Below the pieces are notes generated by a model, which saw only the letters and a list, made by a program, of their open reading frames with translations, searched no databases and had not been told where the DNA came from. DNA of 64,000 nt from Quercus robur (taxonomy: Eukaryota; Streptophyta; Magnoliopsida; Fagales; Fagaceae), in NCBI RefSeq assembly GCF_932294415.1, contig NC_065539.1, positions 53,215,501 to 53,279,500 on the forward strand, written 5' to 3'. Below are positions 47,624 to 59,708 of this stretch, in pieces. Every line of letters begins with the position of its first letter. The first letter of the stretch is position 1. The translations under genes and the position numbers were made by a program.

Positions 47624-48634
47624 TTCCTCCCTCCCCCACTTATAGTAATGGTTGAATTAAGAATAAAAAAATTCACGCATTTTGTTCCCATTCCATTAAT
47701 AACTGCAATGGATGGAAAGTGCTACAAGTGCATTAAACATGATAATATTGTAAAAATATTTGGATTCAAAATTATAAAAATCGTGTTAAAACTCTAGGCA
47801 TTTATTGAAACTTATGACTTTATAATTTCAAACTAGAAATATAGAAAATTAGTTTGCTTTTAACCCCCTTTTTTTTTTTTGGAAACGATTTTAACCCAAA
47901 ATTGATGAGGTGGTTTTGTCTTTTTTTTTTTTTTTCCTTAATTTTAATTAGTAAGGGAAAGCATAGAAGTACCATATTTTTTCATATACAATGACAACGT
48001 AGTAATGTTCTTCTTGTTTTCCATTTAAAAAAAAAAAAAATTCTTCTTGTTATTCTTAACAATTCTATAGACTTTTATTGAATTTCGGAAATTTTTACAT
48101 GGTTTTGGTTTTGAAGGACAATGCTACATACATAAAAATTTACAATATTTTTCACGATAACTAAATTGATAAACTTTTACTGATTTCATGTAGACCCACC
48201 TCTTAAATCTCGCTAATAATCTATCACGTTAGCAGTGGTAAATAGCTTTGTCAAATTTTTTTGTGTTCAGAAATTTTTTATTCAATTAAGAACGTGTAGG
48301 ACTCAAAGACCAGCGAAAGAGAGAAGACGGAAGTAAAAGAAACGAGGTTTTGCATAAGTAATTGACAATTTGACACATTTCCCTAACAAGTAACAAGTTA
48401 GATGATCCTTGTTGAGATATACATCAGATCTCCTACACATGCCGTGTAGGAAATTCCAACCCCCCAAAATTAATGAATCGTTATCGTACTATGTTCCTAC
48501 TTCCTACCTTTCTGCCTTAATATTCTCTCTTAAGTTGTCCAAAGTTTTCGTTTTTAAGTAAAGTCACAGATGTAATCTTTCTTGTTGTTTGAGAATTAAG
48601 ATATAAAATATTCTATGTATTTTGTTATGTGCAT

Positions 48635-49120
48635 GATGAGTGGATGCTCTAGCTGTCTTGTATAGAAGAGTCCAAAAAATCTAAGGAGGCACCTTTTAAA
48701 CATCATTTATCACAACTTGCTTTGGTGTCAATTAGTGATTGAAGTTATAGACTCATGTGTAAGTGATGTAATTCAATTACTAATAGACATTCAAGCAAAC
48801 TATGGCAAAATGTGTCTAAAACTTGGGAAGAGTCTAAATCTTATTTATTTATTATAAGATTTAGATGAGTGGATGTTCTAGTTGTCTTGCATGGGAGAGT
48901 CCAAAAAGTCTAAGGACGCACCTTTATACACACCCTCTATCATAACTTGCTTTGGTGCCAATTAGTGATTGAAGTTATTTGAGTTATAGACTCATGTGTA
49001 AGTGATGTAATTTAATCACCAACAGACATCCAAATAAGTTATAGCAAAATATATACCAAAAGTTGTGTCCATAAAATGACTCAAAAAAAGTCTAAATCTT
49101 ATTTATTTATTATAAGATGT
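48635..49120. repeat. Two-copy tandem duplication of about 230-257 bp
   Basis: GATGAGTGGATG at 48635 recurs at 48864. Both units run through AGTCCAAAAA, AACTTGCTTTGGTG, ATAGACTCATGTGTAAGTGA and end in TCTAAATCTTATTTATTTAT. The second unit has extra bases, including a small duplication of GTTAT. No coding capacity is apparent. Confidence 0.85.
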
Positions 49121-50139
49121 GCTGATTCTATTTTATCATGTCTTATATATTAATAAACTATTGATGATATATTTAAATTCAATCCATTTATTTTACAATA
49201 AATTGGTAGTTTTTTTTTTTTTTGGGTGTGTGTGAGAGAAAGATGTACAATACCAAATGCACTGAATAATTTTATGCACCATACAAACAAACCTTGGGGG
49301 AAAAAATGTAATTATCACTAATTGTCCACGTACTTAGTGCGCAGTAAAAATTAGGACAGTTTTGGCTTTTCCTGAACAAATTTAATGATGTGATATACAG
49401 CACCAATAGCAGCATGTAAGTGGTCATAAAGACGTCCACATTCTATAAGAAAAAATGGAAAAGGACACGTGACTCGAAATTTCTTTGGAGCAAAGTGTAA
49501 CCATTCATTTGTTCTTTATCATCCGATTAGTTGCTTTCTTCGTTTTGTTTGATTTCTTTTTCTTTTTGTCTTTGCCTTAAGATAAGGTGGAAGTAGTAGT
49601 TGTACACGAGGAAATAGACATGAGAAGTGGTGACACCACTACTTGCAAGCTTTAATTCAAGTGTATGTTTGATTAGCTTATTTTTTGCCAATTTATTTTA
49701 TTTTTAGTTTATATTTTTGTTACTATTTATGGATCCTATTGCACTTTTTTGTACTATTTATAGATCCTATTGCACTTTTTGGTACTATTTATGAGTTTTA
49801 TTATACTATTTTAACTAACATTTACCTTTATCTACAATACTTTCAATAAAAAATTTTCAATTTCAGTAAAATAAATGGATCCCAAACAAACTCTAAGCGG
49901 AAGGAACTGAATTATTCGTTTGCTTAAATTAGATGGTGCCATATGGGCAATAGAAGACTTTGGTGAATTTAGATTGCCTTACGCAACAATCAAAGTGAAC
50001 AAGATAAAAAAGGTGCTTTGCTTATCATGACATAGAAAAATGAAAATGGTGAGGATGCTTTGTCTGCCATTAGATGGGATAAGATTAAAACCGAATAGGG
50101 TGCTAGCTTTCAATTGTCAATTTCGTACTCTATGCACTT

Positions 50140-51105
50140 TTTCTTGGGTCAAGGTCCCCTCCCTTTTATTCAGCCAAAAAAAAAGCTCCCTCCCGTTTAA
50201 AATCCTCTATTTTTCTCCTGTTTTTGTCTAAATGAGTGACATGTGGCAAACAACACATCCAAAGGTTAAAAAACATCCACCTCAACTTTGAATTTTCTCT
50301 TTGTTTTTGGGTCTTTCTCTCTCTCTCTCTCTCTCTTTCCTTCCGTCTCTCCTCTCTACACACCAAAGTCTTTTGAACAACGCTTGCACCTCAAGAGTAC
50401 CTTCACCACAAACCCATTTCAGTTTTTGTTTTTGTTTTGATGAATACCCATTTTATATTTCCCAAAACCAAACAAAACCCCACAAAGTAAAACATAACAA
50501 TTAACATCAAACATTGCAAAATCTAAGAAAAACTAGTAGCAAAATATCAAATGAGAAAGATCTGAACCCACGAGCACCAAGTTTTGGAATAAACAACTAG
50601 GTTCTCAGCCTCTTTCTTCTTCACGTTCTCTTCAAGGCAAGACCCAAAGGAGGAAGCCATGGCTTGTACCAAAAAGGGTCTGAGTTCTTGAGCTTTTTAA
50701 CTTGGTTCTAAGGCCACGAGATTCATTGAAAGGAATAGAGCAAAAGGACTTGGTGTTGGTGATGGCCTGATGGGATTTCCTCATCTATTGTCTGCTTTTT
50801 CCCTTTTTCTTTGGCAAGTTATGATTTTTGTGCTTTTGATTCTCATGCGACTGTGACAATGTTGGAGAGAGGGGCAAAAACTTAGAGAAAGGGGCAGAGA
50901 GACACGAAAAGAAATAGAGAAAGAGAGATAAAAAAAACAAAGAGAAAATTCATAGTTGAGCTAGGTATTTTTTAACCTTTGAATGTGTTGATTGCCACGT
51001 CACTTATATAGACAAAAACAGGAAAAAAAAAAATGTAGGATTTTAAACCGGGGGGGATCTTGAGCTCTTTTTCTTTTTCTTTTTTTGAGAATCTTGATCC
51101 CCCTT
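50140..51105. mobile_element. TIR element of about 950 bp, possibly Mutator-like, no transposase
   Basis: The left arm (about 50196-50335) and right arm (about 50913-51050) are inverted copies. Shared text includes GTTTAAAATCCT, CCTGTTTTTGTCTA, AAAGGTTAAAAAA and TGAATTTTCTCTTTGTTTTT. Arms of about 140 bases around a middle of about 580 bases fit a Mutator-type non-autonomous element. The middle (50580-50900) has no long frame. The arms may extend to GGGTCAAGGTCCCC near 50147. No 9-bp target duplication was resolved. Confidence 0.65.
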
Positions 51106-51302
51106 TTTTCTTAAACACACAGAAAACTTAAACAAACATATTTCTAAGGTTCAATTCTCCGACCTCTAATTATCGATGTATAAGGAAAAAAAAATGCACC
51201 ACCATGCTAATATTATGTTATTTATGTTAGCATTTCTCATTTTTAATTAGCCTTATCAATACAATTTAAAACATGAGTAAGTTTTATTCATTAAATATGG
51301 TC

Positions 51303-51677
51303 AATTGCATTTTTATTCCCTCAAATATGGTCTCTATTTGATGTTGACCTTTCAAATTTTTTTAAATGTAACAATTTAGTCACTTTGTTTAATTGACTAA
51401 TGAAATGCTTGCCCTCATACATCAAAACCAAAATTGAACTGACCATATGTTTGATTTGAGGAACTAAAAAAAACATACCTCGTATGTAAGAAACCAAATT
51501 CAAATCAGCCCAACATTGTAAGGGGGAAAATGCAAGTTAGAAATAGACAAGGTAATAAATGAATTATGAACTAAATTATTACATTTTCAAAAATTTGAAG
51601 GAGCAAAATCATACCTTTTAAAAATTAAGGAATAAAGATCAAACTCCCCTCATATTTGAGGAACAAAAATGCAATTT
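51303..51677. mobile_element. MITE, same family as 6477-6808
   Basis: The left end is AATTGCATTTTTATTCCCTC and the right end its approximate reverse complement (GAGGAACAAAAATGCAATTT), giving inverted repeats of about 28 bases. The interior shares AACAATTTAGTCA, AAAATTGAACTGA and GAAATAGACAA with the element near 6.5 kb. It lacks coding capacity. Confidence 0.65.
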
Positions 51678-52449
51678 ATTTAAACCAAAGGCAAAAGATT
51701 TGTCACATCACACATTAACGAAAATGGCAGACATGTGAGATCTCACCCCGAGTCCCATACCAATGTGATCCTACTAGAAATCCACTTGTTAAGGCTTTTT
51801 GGAACAACTTATTAACGAGAGGGTAGTCTAAAATGAGATCTAAAAAAAGCCTCGCACACAAATGCATATCCAAAGGACAAATAATAAGTCTGGTCCACTG
51901 GACCCAAAACAAAATGGCCCTTAAAAAGATGACCTCTTTGTGGACTGCAAACCTGTATGGAGCTGGGTTGGGAGTTCTTTAAGAAATCCTTACAAATATG
52001 CATATAATACTCTACCTGTAACTAAATTCTGGAAAAACAACTGAGTTTTATAGTTTAATTAGTGCTTTATAATTATTCAAACCCCCCTTTCTGACCTATC
52101 AAATTATTTTTTTAAAAAAAGAAAAAAACTGGGCATAAAATTTATGGAATGCATAGATTAATTAAAAGTTGTATATAAATTTAAACGAGAAAATATCTAC
52201 TAATATCATTGAAACCAATACTAAAATGGATAATAAAACTAAAAGAAAAGGCTACCTCAAATTACACAAAAGGAACACATCTTATAAGACCAAGTTTTAT
52301 CATAATAAAAATTACAGTAAATGATTAAAAAATAAATAGTAAAATTTTTAATGATAACGTTGTTATAATTTGAATAGTATTTTATACTTCTTGAAACTTA
52401 TTAATAAATTTTAAGCTAAACTACATACCCTTTTTTTCTTTTTGCTAAA

Positions 52450-52735
52450 TAATGAGAAACTTTATTGAGACATAACATAATAAACACATGTATTACATAT
52501 AATATTGTGGCTTTCTGTCTATACAATAGATAACCTAGCTGTCCTAGGCAGGGATTGCCAAAGCTCTTGATTACTTGTGCCCCAATCTCTACGTGGCCCT
52601 CCAGACCATGAATCATCCCCTCTTATATGTATTGAGTGAACCATTACACATAGGCTATAGCATCACTTAATCACCAAGAGAAAACCCATAGCACAAATAC
52701 ATTCAAGCTGGAATAAAATTTAATTTAAATTTCAA
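52450..52735. repeat. Dispersed duplicate of 62415-62690
   Basis: The two intervals share long phrases: CTTTCTGTCTATACAATAGA, CCTAGGCAGGGATTGCC, AAGCTCTTGATTACTT, TGTGCCCCAATCTCTAC and CACCAAGAGAAAACCCATAG, in the same orientation, with small insertions and losses. The 62-kb copy lies just beyond the stop of the protein kinase. This copy has no kinase coding sequence beside it. Confidence 0.85.
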
Positions 52736-53393
52736 CGCTGCAAACATCACATCTTCTGTCATAAGGTTTACCATCAAGAACCCACATGAAGTTCTTGTTA
52801 GTTTTACATAGTATACCATGAGAACCTAAACATGTTGTCTCATCAATTATTTAATATCACCATTAACCACATCAAATATTTTCGTCCACTACTTATTACT
52901 TAGTATCATTTTTCAGAATGGTTTCTAATGTCTTAAATGTGTCACTGAGTAAAGTTAGTTTTTAACCTCTCTTCTTCTTCTTTTTTTCTTCTTTTTTAAA
53001 AAAATAGTCTCTATGGTTAAGTACTTAAATAATAAGTAGTTGATGAAAACATTTGATGTGGTTAATGGTGATATTAAAATATTAATTTCAATGTCATGTG
53101 GGATGTTGCGTTGTCTTAAATTAAAAAAAAAAAAAAAAAAAAACTAAGTTTCTAAAATCACATACATGCTTGTTTCTAAACTAACAAAAATTCTAAGACT
53201 ATATAAAACACCATAATTTGTGCCACAACTATTCACAACCATGTGATAGATTGTGAGTGGTGGAGAAAAAGTAGTAAGTCCTTGTGAAAATGACAGGTAG
53301 TCAATCACAATCTACCATGTTGGATAATTTTGGCAAAAATTGTGATATTTTATATGTTACTAGAATTACTCATAAACTAAATTGGGTTACAAA

Positions 53394-53431
<38 letters not shown>

Positions 53432-53489
53432 ACGAAAATTTCATCTTGATGTTAATACCAAAATCTGAGAGGGAGAGAGAGAGAGAGAT
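53394..53489. repeat. CT microsatellite facing a GA microsatellite
   Basis: A CT run (about 53394-53427) is followed after about 40 bases by a GA run (about 53468-53488). The two are complementary and could pair into a stem. Confidence 0.8.
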
Positions 53490-54496
53490 ATCAAAGGCAA
53501 ACACAGTAAAATATCAATTGAAAAGACTTGAGTTAACGGAGAAGAAGAAGAAATATTTAAGTAATATTTTTAATTTAAAAAAAAAAAAAAAAAAGCAATA
53601 AAATCACAACTTAACATAACAAAACAAAACCCTCATTTTTCCCTCCCACAAAGCAAAGCTGAAATTTCCAAATTGTTTTTGCAAACCCCAACCCCAGCTA
53701 GCAGAGAATGTGAGATCAAAAGTCAAATTTCTATTTCATAGTGGTGGTGTGGTTTTTCTTTAGCACTAAAAGGATTCCAATGGAACTTTTTCTTTTTCTT
53801 TTTTCCCTAAATGAAAAATTTTATTAGAAAAAAAGAATCTTAAACGACTCAAGCTTCTTCTACAATAACACTATCAGGGAGCTCTGAGAGTTTAAAGGAG
53901 CCAAAACTTGTTACATCAAAAAGCCCACTTAGCCAAACAATGGACAGCAAAATGAGTATGTCTTCTAACATTACTAGACTAATTGGAGATGGGAATATAG
54001 GATTGCTTGTTTGATACCATGACATGTTTTGATATTTTAAAGTCACAGTAAATTTAATCATTTGACTATTATTACATTATAGATAGGATTAAACAATTGA
54101 TGTGATTGATATCTGCACAGGTGTTGACTGTTGAGGAAGCTTGTGGAGGATGGATGCATCCAATGTTTCTGAATGACTAGAGCAATTCCAAACAGCATGG
54201 TTCCTCAATCTATTATTTATGTCCATGAAAGAAAGGTGCAAGTGGTATTGAGGCATTTACTTGTGAGGATGATTACATCATACAAGGGATACAGTTTGAA
54301 TTTGTTAAGGATACAGCTGTAGTTGTCAAGGATAGCAGCTAAGTCATATGCAGCTAGTGTTACTGATGTACCACAGCTGTAGTATTCAAAATACAAATCT
54401 TGGATTGTGTTGAGATAGGATTAGGATAGGATAGAATTGTATTTAATTTTGTATCCAAGTGATAAGGGAGAAGCATATCTGATTTGTATAGATGAG

Positions 54497-55271
54497 TCAA
54501 GGCCGAATTATATGGAGAAGCATATCTGATTGTGTATAGATGAGTCAACGCCGAATTGTATTTAAATTTTGAATCTGTAACAAACTCTGCTATATGTGAA
54601 ATTGCCTTGAACCGTGAATGGTAAGGCTTGGAAACAATTTCAATTATTGACCAGATGAAGTGCCATAATATCCTCCCTCTCTGAGCGTATTCTGGCTCAT
54701 GTGATCAAATTCAACACATCAAGGGATGTGTGGCAAGCCTTAGAGAGAATGTTTACCTCTCAATCAAGGGCTCGAACAATACAAATCCACTATCAGCTCG
54801 CCACTTTGAGGAAAGGCAATTCCTCAATTGCTGATTATTTTCACCAGTTTCCAACACTGGTTGATACGCTTGCTGCTACTGCTCATGCCTTGAATGATTT
54901 TGAAATCATCTCATTTCTTCTAGCTGGTCTGGGATCTGTATATGATTCCTTTGTTACATCTGTGACCATGAGAGTTGATCCTCTCTCCATTGATGAATTA
55001 TATGGGCATCTGTTAGCTCATATAATTCATCAATGGAGAGAGGATCAACTCTCGTGGTCACAGATGTAACAAAGGAATCACATTCAGATCCCAGACCAGC
55101 TAGAAGAAATGAGATGATTTCAAGGCCAAATTATATGGAGAAACATATCTGATTGTGTATAGATGAGTCAAGGCCGAATTGTATTTAAATTTTGAATCTG
55201 TAACAAACTCCGCTATATATGAAAATGCCTTGAACCGTGAATGGTAAGGCTTGGAAACAATTTCAATTATT
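54497..55271. repeat. 152-bp direct repeats around a 471-bp insert
   Basis: TCAAGGCC...CAATTATT at 54497-54648 recurs at 55120-55271 with six differences I can count in 152. Between them (54649-55119) lies a retrotransposon gag fragment followed by its own inverted copy. The left repeat is itself preceded by a partial tandem copy of its first 47 or so bases (from about 54450). The direct repeats do not begin TG and end CA, so they are not ordinary LTRs. Confidence 0.85.
54649..55069 (+). pseudogene. Copia-type gag fragment (UBN2-like), folded back on itself
   Basis: The frame from 54701 reads IQIHYQLATLRKGNSSIADY, FEIISFLLAGLGSVYDSFVT and VDPLSIDELYGHLLAH, the conserved middle of copia-type gag polyproteins. 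Translation upstream (SESILAHVIKFNTSRDVWQA) continues the match. At about 55005 the sequence turns round: 55019-55123 is the reverse complement of 54900-55004 with three mismatches and a 14-base loop. Only about 130 residues of gag remain, so it is a dead fragment. Confidence 0.8.
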
Positions 55272-55281
55272 TGTTTTTAAC

Positions 55282-55749
55282 AGAATTATGCCATCAACAA
55301 GAAATCAAACACTTCAAGGAGCCAAAAGAAGAATTCACACATTCACTAGTATTGGAAGAATTTGTGAAAATGGTTGGAGTAGTGATTATCCTTTGCCCTT
55401 GCCACCAACTTTTAGTTCTTTGGCTGAGGTCCAGGGTGGTTGTATATACTTCATGGCGAAGGATAAATATGGTTGTCGCTTCTTACGGAAGGTGTTTGAT
55501 GAGGGAACACGTCAAGATGTGGAAATCATATTTGACGAAATTATTGGTCACGTTGTTGAACTTATGATGGATCCATTTGGCAATTACCATGTGCAGAAGT
55601 TGTTAGATGTGTGCAATGAAGAACAGAGAATGCAGATTGTGCTCATGGTGACCAATGAGCCAGGAAAACTTGTCAGGATTTCTCTACACACGCATGGGAA
55701 AATTCTTCATATGTCACTAACTATATCTGTAATTTGTGTAGGGAATTGA
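55282..55749 (+). pseudogene. Truncated Pumilio (PUF) domain exon
   Basis: The segment follows a plausible intron acceptor (TTTTTAACAG). It encodes GCIYFMAKDKYGCRFLRKVF, FDEIIGHVVELMMDPFGNYH and VQKLLDVCNEEQRMQIVLMV, matching the first PUF repeats of plant APUM proteins. PUF repeats bind 3'UTR sequences base by base. Similarity stops abruptly after RISLHTHG and the frame ends at 55747-55749, so about two and a half of the usual eight repeats remain. In the first repeat the usual Gln of the CRxxQ recognition triple is Arg (CRFLR); the second keeps NYxxQ. No further PUF exons are seen before or after the nearby copia element. Confidence 0.7.
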
Positions 55750-56076
55750 TATTCTTTGCAATTTTGTCATTGTATTTCCTAGTAAAACTAATAGGTAAAG
55801 CACTGAAAGTCTGAAACAAAGCAATGTTGCCAAAGGAAAGAAGCAAAAGCAACCATCTTAGGCTCTGCAAAGGATTTGGAAAATCTATGGATTTAAATGG
55901 GTTGTAGTGTAAATGGAGAGAAATTGAATCAAAGATGAAGGAAAAGACCCACCAGAGGATAAGCATTAATGGCAATCTTTTGTATTCACTTATTCTATTT
56001 TCTGAAAAGACTTAAGTTGCTAAAACCCATGTCATGACTAGGAAGACATATTTACTGATGCAAGTCCTAATATTCC

Positions 56077-56230
56077 TGTTAGAAATACTGAATGATTGTA
56101 TTGTATTTCTCAAGTAATAGAATATACATAAGTGCCTTTATATAGGAGGCAGAGTGTGTAGTACAAGTAAGTGTGCTATACAAGTAAACAAGGCGGGCCT
56201 AAAGCCCATATACCCTAATACACGTTAACA
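56077..56230 (-). repeat. 3' LTR of the copia element
   Basis: 154 bp, TG at one end and CA at the other. It differs from the 5' LTR at four positions I can count. On the coding strand it contains CCTATATAAAGG, a TATA box for element transcription. Confidence 0.95.
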
Positions 56231-56243
56231 GCCCCCCTCAAAC

Positions 56244-59200
56244 TCAAGGTGGATGTGAGACCAACTTGAGGTTGTCAACCAAAGTGCGAAGACGTCCCTT
56301 AGGATGTGACTTGGTGAAGATATCTGCAAGTTGATCTTTAGAAGAAACTAAGATCAGCTTGAGAGCACCATGGACAAGATGATAGCGGATAAAATGACAA
56401 TCGATCTCGATGTGTTTAGTCCGTTCATGGAAGACATCATTGTGAGCAATATGAATGGCACTCTGGTTGTCACAATAAAGAGGAGTAGCAGAGGATGTGG
56501 ATACACCTAAGTCTTTGAGAAGCCACCGTAACCAAAGGAGCTCAGATGTGGTATCAGTAAGGGCACGATATTCTGCTTCAGTACTGGAGCGGGCCACATG
56601 AGTTTGTTTCTTGCTTCGCCAAGAAATCAGAGAAGAACCAAGAAGAAAGCAATAACCAGTGGTGGACCTGCGATCAGTGGGATCTCTTGCCCAATCAACA
56701 TCAGAAAATGCACGGAGTACAAGAGGTGACTGAGTAGAGTAGAAAAGACCATGGAAGAGAGTGCCCTTTAGGTATCGAAGAATGCGCAGAACAGCAGTAT
56801 AGTGAGTCGATCATGGAGCAGACAGATACTGACTCACCTAGTGAACAGCATAAGAAATGTCTGGACGAGTGATAGTGAGATAAACTAGGTTGCCAACTAA
56901 GCGTCTGTAAAGAGAGGGATTAGACAACGGTTTCCCCCCTGATGGAGTCAGATGCGCATTAAGCTCAACTGGAGTGTCAACAGTCTTGCTATCAGTGAGT
57001 CCAGCTCGAGACAAGAGTTCAGAGGCATACTTGGCTAGAGCAATATAAAGTTCATCTGTAGAATGAGTGATTTCAAGACCCAAGAAGTAACTGAGATGTC
57101 CAAGATCTTTTATCTCAAATTGCTGACTGAGAAAATCTTTGAGTTCTTGAATGCCACTGAGGTCATCACCAGTTATGATCATATCATCCACATACAAGAG
57201 AAGTAAAATAGTGCCTTTGTCAGTGCGACAAAGAAATAAGGCAGAATCATAATGACTGGCCATGTAACCTAAGCGAGAGATGGTAGAGCTGAATTTGGCA
57301 AACCAAGCTCGTGGAGCTTGTTTAAGGCCATAAAGAGCATGCCGAAGGTAACAAACCTTATTTGATTCAACAGAGAGACCAGGAGGAGATTGCATATAAA
57401 CTTCTTCACTTAAATCCCCATTAAGGAATGCATTTTTGACATCCATCTGAAAAAGGTCCCATTTTCTAGCAGCAGCAACAGCTAAGAGAGCTCGAACAGA
57501 TGAGATACGAGCAACCGGAGCAAATGTCTCTTCATAATCAATCCTATACTCCTGTGTAAAACCTTTTGCAACAAGACGAGTTTTGTAGCGCTCAATGGAC
57601 CCATCAGAGCAAGTCTTAATCTTGTAGATCCACTTACAACCAATCACAGATTTCCCAGGGGGGAGAGTCACCAAATCCCAAGTATGGTTTTTAGATAATG
57701 CATCAAGTTCCTCTTTCATTGCAATTTGCCATAAAGGGTCAGTGGAAGCCTCACGATAGGTGTGAGGCTCATGCAGTGTAGGAAGGGCAGTGTAACAATG
57801 ATAATCAAGTAAATGTGTAGGAATGGATCTTACCCGAGTTGAGTGACGAGGTGGAATGTCTTGTGCAAGATCTTCAGGCGGAGCAGGAGCAGGGGACCCA
57901 AGCTCAGGGTTGGGTAGCTCGTCTTCAACCTGTGCATCTTCCACCTGTTCATTAAAGAGTGAACTAGGAAAGGGATCAAAGGTATCTGGTGGTTGGATAG
58001 AGAAGTCTATAGGAGGATCAGGAGCAGTTACAGAAGGAATATGTGCCTCATCTGGAAAAAGATCTAAAACAGAGGAGGAAGATAGGAAGGCACGGAAGTG
58101 AGAGAGCTCGACAAAGGAGCGATGTTCCCAAAAGACAACATTGCGAGAGATACGAAGACGATGAGAGATAGGATCATAACACCGATACCCCTTTTGAGTT
58201 TCGCCATAGCCAAGAAAACAACAAAGCCTTGACCTAGGCTCAAGTTTGTTATGCTCATGTGGCTGAAGAAGAACGAAACAAGCAGAACCGAAGGAGCGAA
58301 GGTGGTGATAGTCTAGAGGTGACCCAAAAAGGCGCTCATATGGAGTTTGATTTTGAATAACAGGACTTGGAATGCGATTAATAGCATGAACAGCATGAAG
58401 GGCAGCTTCACCCCAAAAAGGAGCAGGAACTTTGGCAAAGAGAAGAAGAGCACGAACAGTGTCAAGAATATGACGAAGTTTTCGTTCGGCTCTACCATTT
58501 TGTTGAGAGGTACCTGGACAAGTTAGTTGATGAACAGTGCCATAGGAATGCAAAACAGCTTGGAAAGCATATTGAGTGTACTCAAAAGCATTATCAGATC
58601 GAAAAATTTTGATACGTTTGGAAAATTGAGTTTCAACCATTTTTGCAAAATTAGAATATACTTGCAATAACTCAGAACAATGTTTCATATTAAAAATCCA
58701 GCTATAGCGAGAGTAATCATCAACAAAGACAACAAAATATCAAGACCCACCAATACTAGAGACAGAGGAAGGACCCCAAACATCAGAATGAATAAGGTCA
58801 AAGATATCAGTGGATATTAATTCACTAGTATTGAAAGGCAAAGCTGGTTGTTTTCCTAACTGACATGAAACACAATCAAAATTTTCTGTAGACACTGAAC
58901 CTAACAAACCTCTAGAAGCCAATTGTTGTACACAAGAGGAAGATGTGTGACCAAGTCGAGTATGCCAAAGTGCAAGGGAAGGGGTAGAAGAAACTGCAGC
59001 AGCTGCAACAACAGAAACAGGAGCAACAAGTGGAAGACAAAGGTTGTCCACGGGAAACATACGCCCAACTCTGGGACCGGTCCCAAACTCCTGTCCCGTC
59101 CTTGGATCCTGCATAATACACCCAGAATAATCAAAGATAATGTGATAACCTAACTCAGCTAATTGTCCCACAGAAAATAAATTGTAAGAAAGGTCAAGAA

Positions 59201-59708
59201 CATTAAAGACACCAGGAATCGAGAGACTGGAGGTCGAAACGGAACCTATATTATGACCAGACATAGTGGAACCATTTGCTGTGTGAATATTAAGAGGGTG
59301 TGGTGCAGGTTTAAGTTCAGAAAATAAGGACGAGTGAGGAGTCATGTGATTGCAACAAGCAGAATCCATAAGCCAAGAGGAAGGAGACATACCAGATAAA
59401 GCTGAGAGAGAAGAGGAATAAGATGCATTACCAACCATACGAATGACATTGGCGATGATATTTTTAAGGTCATCTGTGGACATGGTGAAAGTGCGTTCTG
59501 AAGACTTAGACTGTGCAGAGACGGGAGCCATTGGTTGGACACTCTCAGTGTTAGCAACAGTAGCAGCGGAAATTGACACAGTTGATTTGTTGCAATGATA
59601 GCAAGTCTCAATATTGTGGCCAAAACGTTTGCAAAAACTGCAAAAACGTTTGCTGGATTGTTGGCGACGATTATTGCAACAAGAAGAAGACCTGTCCTTA
59701 TTTCTCAT
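56244..59708 (-). pseudogene. Copia polyprotein, one frame broken by three stops
   Basis: A single minus-strand frame of 1155 codons with stops at 58740-58742 (TGA), 56838-56840 (TAG) and 56811-56813 (TGA). Visible parts in order: a CCHC knuckle (CSFCKRFGHNIETCYHC); a protease motif with DSA in place of the usual DSG (WLMDSACCNHMT); the GAG-pre-integrase segment WHTRLGHTS; integrase with CPGTSQQNGRAERK; reverse transcriptase with YVDD near 57190; RNase H with DNQSAIHIAHN. There is no frameshift. The frame's first ATG directly follows a TAA, so the N-terminal gag region is missing. All three stops fit C-to-T changes in CGA or CAG codons. Confidence 0.93.

Larger units (their letters stand above)
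46560..54496. other. Long intergenic region with MITEs and tandem repeats
   Basis: No gene is recognisable over nearly 8 kb. It holds several inverted-repeat elements and tandem duplications given as separate entries, homopolymer tracts, and three copies of a roughly 31-bp unit containing TACTATTTATGGATCC or close variants at about 49720-49795. The frames here lack similarity to known families. 52750-53390 is plain AT-rich DNA. Confidence 0.5.

Noticed and set aside
54497-55271. Reading the 152-bp direct repeats as LTRs of a tiny retrotransposon
   Set aside because: Ends are not TG/CA, no primer-binding site or polypurine tract is next to them, and no target duplication was found.
57856-58101. 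Plus-strand frame opposite the copia integrase
   Set aside because: Shadow of the minus-strand polyprotein.
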